From NCBI GenBank assembly GCA_002451015.1, contig DKBB01000314.1, positions 1-19,905 of the forward strand: 19,905 nt of DNA, read 5' to 3'. A program made the translations under genes and the position numbers. This DNA is from Acidobacteria bacterium UBA6911 (GTDB lineage Bacteria; Acidobacteriota; UBA6911). Within the stretch, counting starts at the first letter, position 1, and every line of letters starts with the position of its first letter. Below the pieces are notes generated by a model. That model saw only the letters and a list, made by a program, of their open reading frames with translations, did not search any database and was not told the DNA's origin. Below are positions 7,694 through 13,600 of this stretch, piece by piece.

Positions 7694-9481
7694 TCACTCG
7701 AAAACCGTTTTCCATCCACGCCGGTTCAGATCTCGGTAGATGATCCATCCTGCAATCGAGGCAAGAAGAAGGAATACCAGGCCTGTGAACCATTCCCCGA
7801 AAATGATTTTACCTACCCCGAACAGGGTCAGATACACCAGCACGCAACCGCAGACCCAGTCCAGCAGATTGCAGGCGCCATTGAACCGCGTTGGAACATC
7901 CGGGGCTTTCCGGGCAACGGGCCCCCAAAGGGATGCCCCCGGGCGGACTCTCCGGTAGAAGGAAATCAGGACTTCTTCCCTTTCAGGCACTGTCAACAAT
8001 GTCGCCAAGACCCAGATTATCGTAGAACAGAGGACTGTGATAAGGACAATCCAGGCAAATTCGATCGGATCGTCATTGTCCAGCCCGTAATAAAACTGCA
8101 GAAGTATCGATACCGTGAAAGAAGCCAGCATGGCGGAGATTTCACTCCAGGCGTTGATACGCCACCAGAACCACCTGAGAAGAAAAACGCTTCCGGTTCC
8201 GGCACTGATGGCGATTAAAAACTTCCAGGCGCCGGCAATGGAATCCTGGTAATAGGTGACAACGCACGAAGCCACCATGATGATAATGGTTGATATCTGG
8301 GATACTTTCACATAATGCCGCTCACTCCGGTTGCGACGGAGGAATCGCCGGTAGAAATCATTGACCAGATAGGATGCCCCCCAGTTCAGTTGGGTTGTAA
8401 TGGTAGACATATAAGCGGCTGCGAATGCCGCGATTATCAATCCCCGGAGCGCCGTGGGGAACACTTCCGGATCCATTATCACTCGGACAAATCCGGATTC
8501 CTTATCCGCTAGCGTCGGGTAGAGAATAATGGAACAAAGTGCAACCAGTATCCATGGCCACGGTCGTACGGCATAATGGGCAATGTTGAACCAAAGAGTG
8601 GCCAGAAGCGAATGCTTCTCGTCTTTGGCGGACAGGATTCTCTGGGCAATGTAACCGCCTCCGCCCGGTTCGGCTCCCGGATACCAGGTAGCCCACCAGT
8701 TGACAGCCAAGTAAACGACAAACGTCAGGATCGGCATCCAGGCTGAACCTATTTCCGGGACAAAAGAGAGGATGGATCCTCCGCCTCCGCCGGATGCGGA
8801 CTTGGCGGCGTCCAGCACCTGGAGTTTATCTATAAGTCCGTCCATCCCGCCCACTGCGTCTACGGCGAAAAAGGCGAGCACAACCATCATTCCCATGATA
8901 AGCGTAAATTGAAAGAGGTCCATTACCAGAACGCCCCAGAGTCCTGAAAGAGTCGAAACGGCGGCGGTAATGAGCATGAGCGCCAACACGAGCAAAAGAG
9001 CCTGGACTTTTGTGACCCCAAAGATAGTCATAAGGATCTTAACCATAGCCAGGTTCACCCATCCCATCACGATACAATTAATGGGAAGGCCCAGATAGAG
9101 GGCTCGAAAGCCCCTGAGGAATGCTGCCGGTTTTCCACTGTAACGAATTTCCGCAAACTCGACATCCGTCAGCACTCCCGCTCGGCGCCACAACCGGGCA
9201 TAAAAGAAGACCGTCAGCATTCCGCTCATCAGCATATTCCACCAAAGCCAGTTGCCCGCTATACCGTAACTGGCGACCATGCCCGTCACTGCGAGAGGCG
9301 TATCGGCAGCAAAGGTGGTGGCAACCATGGAAGTACCGGCCAACCACCAGGTCACCTTTCTACCGCCTATAAAATAATCCTCGGTTGAAGCAGTGGCGCG
9401 TTTTCGGAAATACAGGCCGATGCCCACACTGAACGCAAGGTATGCAGCTATGACCAGCCAATCGATCGTCGAAAGCGGCAT
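7694..9481 (-). CDS. Sodium:solute symporter (SSS family)
   Basis: Integral membrane Na+-coupled importer of the SSS (PutP/SGLT) family, about 595 residues with some 13-14 hydrophobic segments. N-terminus begins STIDWLVIAAYLAFSVGIGL, followed by the family hallmark TEDYFIGGRKVTWWLAG and MVATTFAADTPLAVTG; helices rich in Gly/Ser continue, and AAFAAAYMSTITTQLNWGAS matches the segment that contributes the sodium site. A glycine run (SGGGGGS) lies in a loop near 240. The start was moved inwards from an upstream in-frame codon to the ATG at 9481, because ggggaggtgttg directly precedes it, a near-ideal Shine-Dalgarno. Substrate cannot be read from sequence; being first in the group that includes NamZ, it is a good candidate for MurNAc or a related sugar. 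Transcribed divergently from the ADP-ribosylglycohydrolase gene. Confidence 0.92.
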   Translation of the reverse strand: MPLSTIDWLVIAAYLAFSVGIGLYFRKRATASTEDYFIGGRKVTWWLAGTSMVATTFAADTPLAVTGMVASYGIAGNWLWWNMLMSGMLTVFFYARLWRRAGVLTDVEFAEIRYSGKPAAFLRGFRALYLGLPINCIVMGWVNLAMVKILMTIFGVTKVQALLLVLALMLITAAVSTLSGLWGVLVMDLFQFTLIMGMMVVLAFFAVDAVGGMDGLIDKLQVLDAAKSASGGGGGSILSFVPEIGSAWMPILTFVVYLAVNWWATWYPGAEPGGGGYIAQRILSAKDEKHSLLATLWFNIAHYAVRPWPWILVALCSIILYPTLADKESGFVRVIMDPEVFPTALRGLIIAAFAAAYMSTITTQLNWGASYLVNDFYRRFLRRNRSERHYVKVSQISTIIIMVASCVVTYYQDSIAGAWKFLIAISAGTGSVFLLRWFWWRINAWSEISAMLASFTVSILLQFYYGLDNDDPIEFAWIVLITVLCSTIIWVLATLLTVPEREEVLISFYRRVRPGASLWGPVARKAPDVPTRFNGACNLLDWVCGCVLVYLTLFGVGKIIFGEWFTGLVFLLLASIAGWIIYRDLNRRGWKTVFE

Positions 9482-9624
9482 CAACACCTCCCCGGGAAAT
9501 TGTCGCATGCATCCCAGATTCGAACACAATCCGTCCATCTTTAACCGGGAATCCGGAATCGTCAACAGCAGAATGGTACGGAAAACATCGGCGTACAGAA
9601 ATGCAGATCCGCCGTTCTGATATA

Positions 9625-9652
9625 ATTACAATAGGGATCCATACTGAAGCAA
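9625..9652 (-). promoter_or_regulatory. Candidate promoter for the symporter/namZ group
   Basis: On the minus strand TTGCTT (9652-9647) and TGTAAT (9630-9625) are spaced by 16 bases, upstream of the symporter start at 9481. This is in the shared divergent control region 9482-9767, which is noticeably AT-rich. The long leader of about 140 bases leaves room for regulation. Weak consensus, so low confidence. Confidence 0.3.
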
Positions 9653-9767
9653 ATTGTGTTAAATTTAAAACAGTTAAAATACGGTCTGGTCCTACTACTA
9701 ATAGAATGCAGTCTTCCTGGGACAAGCATCTCCAGCATGCTATTATTTTCACTAAGGAAGTGATCCC

Positions 9768-10739
9768 ATGGAACCCAATGAGGTAAAGAGACGATGCGTC
9801 GGCACGATTGTAGGCTTCGCTGTTGGAGATGCTTTGGGGATGCCGGTAGAATTTCTGAGCCGTGAACAGATCCAGCGATACTACGGTAAAGGAATATCCG
9901 GTTACGCACAGGCTCCCGCAGGGCACGCCAGCGATTTTCTCCCCCGGGGATCCTATACCGATAACACTCAAACCCTGCTCACCACTGCGGAATGCCTGAT
10001 CGAATGCAGGAAGATGGACCCTGCCAGACAGGCGGATGCCCTCCTTTCATGGTACCAGAACACCGTTCCGCATCGGACGCCTTCCAGTGCCAATATAAGA
10101 GCCTGCAAGCATCTGTCTACGGGTAAGCCGTGGAACAAAAGCGGAGTTTTCAGTAGCGATTGCCAGGCGACATCCAGAATGCCTCCAATAGGACTTATGT
10201 TTTCCGGCCATCCCCAGACTCTGGCCCGTGCCGCGATGGATAATTGCATTATTACTCATAATGAACCCCATGCCCGGGCAGCTTGCGTCGCTGTAGCTTA
10301 TCTGATTTCCAGACTGGTTCAATCGGACGAACGCGCCTGGCCTGCAGATCAGGTTCTCGAAACAGCGGACTACATCAACCATCTGAACGAAGATCTGGCC
10401 GGTTTAATACGCTGGTCGACCCAGATAGTACACTTATCCCCCAAAGAGGCCCTGTTCGAGATAGGTACAAGTTGCGATGTCATGGAAACAATCCCCGCGG
10501 CTATTTATTGTTTCCTGAAGCATCCGAGGAATCTGACCAGCGCCGTACTGGCAGCGGTAAACGCAGGGGACGCAGCAGATTCGATTGGATCCCTGGCTGG
10601 AAGTTTTGTCGGCGCATTGGCAGGTTCGGATGTCATCGACAGGCATTGGCTTGAAGGGATTGAAAATATCGACGTCCTGGTCGGTGTTGGAGAAAATCTG
10701 GCGAATCTGGTGAATCATCATGATACCGAGCCGGCATAA
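9768..10739 (+). CDS. ADP-ribosylglycohydrolase (DraG/ARH) family protein, altered metal site
   Basis: 323-residue protein of the family that removes ADP-ribose from proteins or small molecules with a binuclear Mg2+/Mn2+ centre. Seen: VGTIVGFAVGDALGMPVEF (11-29) matching the GaavGDALG.p.E motif, GSYTDNTQTLL (61-71) for the metal-binding TDDT motif, SRMPPIGLMF (136-145), ITHNEPHARAA (162-172) and NAGDAADSIGSLAGSFVGA (265-283) for GGDTDTI. Two metal-ligand positions differ: the second Asp of TDDT is Asn66, and the first Asp of GGDxD aligns with Ala269 (an Asp stands one to two residues earlier). So the fold is certain but classical activity is not. Start ATG follows aaggaagtg at the right spacing. 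Divergent from the symporter/namZ group, suggesting a linked function or shared control. Confidence 0.88.
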   Translation: MEPNEVKRRCVGTIVGFAVGDALGMPVEFLSREQIQRYYGKGISGYAQAPAGHASDFLPRGSYTDNTQTLLTTAECLIECRKMDPARQADALLSWYQNTVPHRTPSSANIRACKHLSTGKPWNKSGVFSSDCQATSRMPPIGLMFSGHPQTLARAAMDNCIITHNEPHARAACVAVAYLISRLVQSDERAWPADQVLETADYINHLNEDLAGLIRWSTQIVHLSPKEALFEIGTSCDVMETIPAAIYCFLKHPRNLTSAVLAAVNAGDAADSIGSLAGSFVGALAGSDVIDRHWLEGIENIDVLVGVGENLANLVNHHDTEPA

Positions 10740-10986
10740 AACTTAACGGAATCCTCCCCGGTTGAAATTATTCACAGAATTTGTGGAAAACTGAAGGAAA
10801 AGCGGGTTTTTAACAGGACTAAGCCATTGTTATACAACAGCTTTCTTTCTCTTTGCATAAAAGATGTGCAACAGGCTTTTGGTATTCAGCTAAATTCCAG
10901 ATTGGTCTTGAGCTTAGATTTCAAATTCCGGTTTATTCATAATACGCAAACATTTTCTGCGCTAAAAGCTTTGACCGCATTTCCAA
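10740..10986. other. Intergenic, AT-rich, with two DnaA-box-like sites
   Basis: Between the ends of the hydrolase-family gene and the small lexA-linked ORF, which converge. No gene is supported. TTATTCACA (10768-10776) and, inverted, TGTGGAAAA (10782-10790, i.e. TTTTCCACA) match a loose TTWTNCACA consensus, followed by an AT-rich stretch. No dnaA, gyrB or similar gene is nearby, so a replication origin is unlikely. Confidence 0.35.
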
Positions 10987-11184
10987 TCAATGCACAACGG
11001 CCATACCCGGATCCCCATAGGAGACAGAGGATCCTGCTGTGGATATCTGCCTGTACATTGGAGCCCTCACGACTTTTCTTCGATCCGGATTCCGCTTGGC
11101 GTTGACGGCACGAGCAAGCAGTTCCTTAAGGTTTCGGCCTTCCAAGGTTCGTCCATTAATTTTAACGGAATAGACTCTGTTCAT
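10987..11184 (-). CDS. Small hypothetical protein downstream of lexA
   Basis: 65 codons not assignable to a family. It begins MNRVYSVKINGRTLEGRNLK, a predicted strand-turn pattern, followed by a helix ELLARAVNAKR and a basic segment (PDRRKVVRAPMYRQ), suggesting a small alpha/beta or nucleic-acid-binding protein. Support for being real: ATG preceded by AAAGAGGG at 5 bases, and same strand as lexA with its start 78 bases beyond the lexA stop. Against: short, and the C-terminal third (SYGDPGMAVVH) looks less protein-like. If co-transcribed with lexA it would be DNA-damage inducible; the palindrome at 11227-11249 lies in between and might attenuate readthrough. Confidence 0.5.
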   Translation of the reverse strand: MNRVYSVKINGRTLEGRNLKELLARAVNAKRNPDRRKVVRAPMYRQISTAGSSVSYGDPGMAVVH

Positions 11185-11226
11185 GATTCCCTCTTTAATA
11201 GATCCAACCCGCAGTTCATGCTTTCC

Positions 11227-11249
11227 GGGTGAACAAAGGTTCGCCCTAC
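11227..11249. repeat. Palindromic element, copy 1, downstream of lexA
   Basis: GGGTGAAC (11227-11234) pairs with GTTCGCCC (11239-11246) with one G-T mismatch and a 4-base loop, followed by TACA. It lies 14 bases past the lexA stop. It shares the core gttcgccc(c)tacat with the element at 11978-12006, so the two are related. Stable hairpin but without a T-run on either strand. Confidence 0.6.
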
Positions 11250-11262
11250 ATGGCGCTGCAGG

Positions 11263-11868
11263 CTATTGATATTTACGCATGACACTCACGACCACCCCCT
11301 GGATTTTCACCCGGGATTCATCCACAATGATCGGATCCAGCGCTGCGTTGGCCGGCTGTAGCCTGATGCGCTGCCCTTCGGGATAAAACTTTTTCAACGT
11401 TACATTTTCATCATCAATTAACGCCACAACCGTTTCTCCGGGGCCGGCTGTCTCCCGGGATTCCACAACAACATAATCCCCGTCCCGGATATGTTCCTCA
11501 ATCATCGATTCACCCTGAACCTGCAATACATAATACCTGCCCCGTCGGGGTAGAAATTCCTCCGGCACCTGCAGAGTTTCAGGAGAAGACACAGCCTCAA
11601 TGGGTTGACCCGCAGCGATAAATCCGAAAAGGGGCAATGCCCGTAAACCAACGGGATCCTCATGAGACAATTGAATCGATCTCGCGCGATTGGTATCCCG
11701 ATGCAGATAACCCCGACTTTCCAAAGCTTCCAGGTGTTTAAATACCGCGTTCAGGGAGGCAAACTGGAAATGTTCCGCTATTTCTTCCATGCTGGGTGAA
11801 TATCCGTTTTCGTCGATAAACCCGGATATAAAATCGAGTATTTCTTTCTGGCGCTTTGTCAGCTTCAT
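11263..11868 (-). CDS. lexA: LexA repressor (SOS regulator, S24 peptidase)
   Basis: Transcriptional repressor of the SOS response that self-cleaves when activated by RecA. 201 residues, the family's usual size. N-terminal winged helix: LTKRQKEILDFISGFIDENG (3-22), YSPSMEEIAEHFQFAS (23-38; recognition helix around 38-52, NAVFKHLEALESRGYL). C-terminal S24 domain: cleavage site Ala86-Gly87 in FGFIAAGQP, nucleophile Ser121 in QGESM, general-base Lys159 in VTLKKF. All catalytic parts are present. The start was moved inwards from an upstream codon at 11922 to the ATG at 11868 because AAGGTGAAACC precedes it and the protein then starts MKLTKRQ. Probably autoregulated (see the inverted repeat and promoter just upstream). 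The C-terminal dimer strand VKIQGVVVSVMRKY is intact. Confidence 0.95.
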   Translation of the reverse strand: MKLTKRQKEILDFISGFIDENGYSPSMEEIAEHFQFASLNAVFKHLEALESRGYLHRDTNRARSIQLSHEDPVGLRALPLFGFIAAGQPIEAVSSPETLQVPEEFLPRRGRYYVLQVQGESMIEEHIRDGDYVVVESRETAGPGETVVALIDDENVTLKKFYPEGQRIRLQPANAALDPIIVDESRVKIQGVVVSVMRKYQ

Positions 11869-11870
11869 GG

Positions 11871-11913
11871 TTTCACCTTTTTTACACTCAATATGGGTGA
11901 CAAAAAGGTGAAA
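11871..11913 (-). promoter_or_regulatory. lexA control region: 12-bp perfect inverted repeat flanking the -10 box
   Basis: TTTCACCTTTTT (11871-11882) is the exact reverse complement of AAAAAGGTGAAA (11902-11913), with 19 bases between. One arm covers the -35/spacer of the predicted promoter; the other covers the lexA Shine-Dalgarno AAGGTG. The outer arm also contains part of a direct pattern GGTGA-N6-GGTGA (11896-11911). Could be a LexA operator (autoregulation) or an RNA hairpin masking the ribosome site if transcription starts further upstream. I do not know this lineage's LexA box. Confidence 0.5.
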
Positions 11914-11918
11914 GTCAA
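11890..11918 (-). promoter_or_regulatory. lexA promoter
   Basis: On the minus strand TTGACT (11918-11913) and CATATT (11895-11890) with the optimal 17-base spacer, ending 22 bases before the lexA ATG. A good sigma-70-like match; the leader would be short, about 15 bases. Confidence 0.6.
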
Positions 11919-11977
11919 GCATAAAACCGAAAAATGTGAAATAGCTGAAATTTTATAATTGTTAGGATTGATCGGGC

Positions 11978-12006
11978 GTAGGGGCGAACACAAGGTTCGC
12001 CCCTAC
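11978..12006. repeat. Palindromic element, copy 2, between PDZ gene and lexA
   Basis: GTAGGGGCGAAC (11978-11989) pairs perfectly with GTTCGCCCCTAC (11995-12006), loop ACAAG. It lies 31 bases beyond the stop of the PDZ gene. Shares core with copy 1 near 11240. The class gtaggggcgaac...gttcgcccctac is a recognisable dispersed intergenic palindrome seen widely in bacterial genomes; no T-run follows, so it is not a standard terminator. Confidence 0.75.
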
Positions 12007-12036
12007 ATATCAACGATGCGGATTAAAAAAATCGGA

Positions 12037-12897
12037 TTACAATTTAAATCCTTTGCCGTTGCCGTCTTCTTTGCCTTCAACGTCCGACAAACCGACAACC
12101 ACCTTTATTTCCTTCTTATCCCGGATTACATCCAGACTGATTGTATCCCCTGAAGTTCTTTGTAGTATCATGGTTAAACCTTGAGGACTGTCGACAGCAT
12201 TACCGTCTGCGCGGACAATTACATCCCCCGCCTGGAGTTTTCCGGCGCTGGTAGACTCTTCCATTACAGAAGTAACCAGGACGCCGTTTTTACCAGGCAC
12301 CCCTAAATAGCTTGCAAGCTGCCCCGTAAGCGCCTGGATTGTGATTCCAAGCATGTGGGGTGCCCGTGGTTGTATCCATTCCGGAGGAGCCGGGATCCTA
12401 TAATTAAAACCAGGATCGCCCGGACCGTAAAATGGCGCTGGCAACGCTTCTCCTGTGCCGCTTCCGCTTGCTATGCGTCTTCCGCCCTGATCCCCAAGTT
12501 TGGCTGTTAAATTTTCCCGCTTCCCTGCTCGGCTGATCAACATTTCCACTCCACGTCCGACCGGCGTCTCTTTCACAAGCCTCGAAAACTGGATTATGGA
12601 TCGGACCTTGAGTCCGTCAAATTCCAGGATAACGTCCTTCTCCCGAAGGCCCGCTGATTCCGCCGGACTTCCCTCGACTACAAATTCGACAATTACACCC
12701 TGAACGCTGTCCAGCTTATACTCGGACATATTTTCCTGCGTCACGTCCGTCATCCGGATTCCCAGAAAAGCCCCGCTGGTTTCACCGGCTGGAAGAATTT
12801 GGATCGTTCTGTTCTGTGCATAGGATGCCGGAATCCAAACACCCACCGTCAGGATAATCGCCGAAGCGGTCGCCAGAAACCTTAGTTTCGTACTCAT
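12037..12897 (-). CDS. Secreted or periplasmic protein with two PDZ domains
   Basis: 286 residues. Signal peptide MSTKLRFLATASAIILTVGV through ASYA, with cleavage likely before Gln28. First PDZ about 40-135: FLGIRMTDVT, GVIVEFVVEGSPAESAGLREKDVIL, FDGLKVRS. A Pro-rich linker about 150-180 (PPEWIQPRAP). Second PDZ about 182-270: LGITIQALTGQLASYLGVPG, GVLVTSVMEESTSAGKLQAGDVIV, ADGNAVDS. The arrangement resembles the C-terminal half of DegP/HtrA, but no trypsin-like protease domain is present, so it is a PDZ-only adaptor or a substrate-recognition protein. Start set at the ATG after GGGGAGG rather than at 12933. It follows the P-loop gene by 81 bases on the same strand; a possible operator precedes it at 12925-12941. 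Acidic C-terminal tail (VEGKEDGNGKG). Confidence 0.88.
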   Translation of the reverse strand: MSTKLRFLATASAIILTVGVWIPASYAQNRTIQILPAGETSGAFLGIRMTDVTQENMSEYKLDSVQGVIVEFVVEGSPAESAGLREKDVILEFDGLKVRSIIQFSRLVKETPVGRGVEMLISRAGKRENLTAKLGDQGGRRIASGSGTGEALPAPFYGPGDPGFNYRIPAPPEWIQPRAPHMLGITIQALTGQLASYLGVPGKNGVLVTSVMEESTSAGKLQAGDVIVRADGNAVDSPQGLTMILQRTSGDTISLDVIRDKKEIKVVVGLSDVEGKEDGNGKGFKL

Positions 12898-12924
12898 ACT
12901 ATGCCTCCCCTTCACAAAAATCTT

Positions 12925-12941
12925 TGTACACAATCAGTACA
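12925..12941. promoter_or_regulatory. Candidate operator upstream of the PDZ gene
   Basis: TGTAC (12925-12929) and GTACA (12937-12941) form a 5-base inverted repeat with a 7-base spacer; the surrounding minus strand also reads as GTGTAC-TGATT-GTGTAC. It lies between the P-loop gene and the PDZ start, near the expected promoter site. Regulator unknown. Confidence 0.3.
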
Positions 12942-12978
12942 CGATTCCTATTGGGAGTCGTTCCAAAATTTCAGGAAA

Positions 12979-13569
12979 TCAAACAAGTCGAAGACGGATA
13001 AATTCCATCAAATCCTGCGGTAAAACACGTGGATCCGGAACGGGAAATATTGGAATACCGGAAACAATATCGGAAGATATACCCTTCCAGGAGGGCGCTG
13101 TTCGTCTGTAGTTCACCGCGACTATCGCATCCGCATATCGGATTGTTTCTCGCGCGCTATCCTTGTAATCCTCGACATCGTATCTGTGAACCATCAAATA
13201 TAAAGACGGTTGCATATGCCTTACGATGCCGTTGCTTTCTATAATTACATAAGGATTCGAATTTAGAACGGGCAGCAACCGCGGCAGGGCATCTTCCATG
13301 CGGCCGTCCCGTATACGAATCCAAAAGGACCGGGATGCGCCGGCAGCAAGAAAGCGCCCGGTGTCGGTATCGGCGTTATGGTCGCACTCTTCATCCACAC
13401 GACAGGTTTCCAGTTTAGTGTTCCGATCAGAGGAGGTCCCTTCATTGTGCCAATGCGAGGACATTTTTATGGCCGTCCAGGAATACTGCGGCCAGGCAGC
13501 AATGATTGCGGTGACTACCGATGTTTTACCAACATTCCGGGAATGCCCGCCGACTACGATTGTCGTCAT
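12979..13569 (-). CDS. P-loop NTPase, MobB-like / SIMIBI class
   Basis: 196 residues. N-terminal Walker A GGHSRNVGKTSVV (7-19) directly after a hydrophobic strand, as in MobB and related SIMIBI GTPases/ATPases. Other family-like elements: AIKMSSHWH (33-41, where MobB-like proteins have an IK...HH segment), a Cys-containing insert (LETCRVDEECDHN) that could bind metal, DTGRFLAAGASRSFWIR (69-85), YVIIESNGIV (106-115; ESN at the second phosphate-interacting strand), and RYADAIVAVNYR at a later strand. No MobA or molybdenum genes are nearby, so MobB is a resemblance and not an assignment. Start ATG at 13569 lacks a strong Shine-Dalgarno; it starts 31 bases beyond the lon stop on the same strand, so translational coupling or co-transcription is likely. 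Function unknown. Confidence 0.75.
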   Translation of the reverse strand: MTTIVVGGHSRNVGKTSVVTAIIAAWPQYSWTAIKMSSHWHNEGTSSDRNTKLETCRVDEECDHNADTDTGRFLAAGASRSFWIRIRDGRMEDALPRLLPVLNSNPYVIIESNGIVRHMQPSLYLMVHRYDVEDYKDSARETIRYADAIVAVNYRRTAPSWKGISSDIVSGIPIFPVPDPRVLPQDLMEFIRLRLV

Positions 13570-13600
13570 GAAGTTCGAATTCCGTCAATCACACAACCCA

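Noticed and set aside
9360..9971. Minus-strand 203-codon ORF across the divergent control region
   Set aside because: Overlaps the well-supported symporter start and the hydrolase-family gene, with no domain and no ribosome-binding site.
10768..10790. Replication origin from two DnaA-box-like sites
   Set aside because: Only two degenerate boxes, and no dnaA, dnaN, gyr, parAB or rpmH nearby; such 9-mers occur by chance in AT-rich DNA.
12037..12897. DegP/HtrA protease
   Set aside because: Only the PDZ pair is present; no His-Asp-Ser trypsin-like domain and the length is too short.
12979..13569. Assignment as true MobB
   Set aside because: Walker A and ESN motif fit the class, but there is no MobA or other molybdenum cofactor gene and the metal/guanine motifs are not clear.
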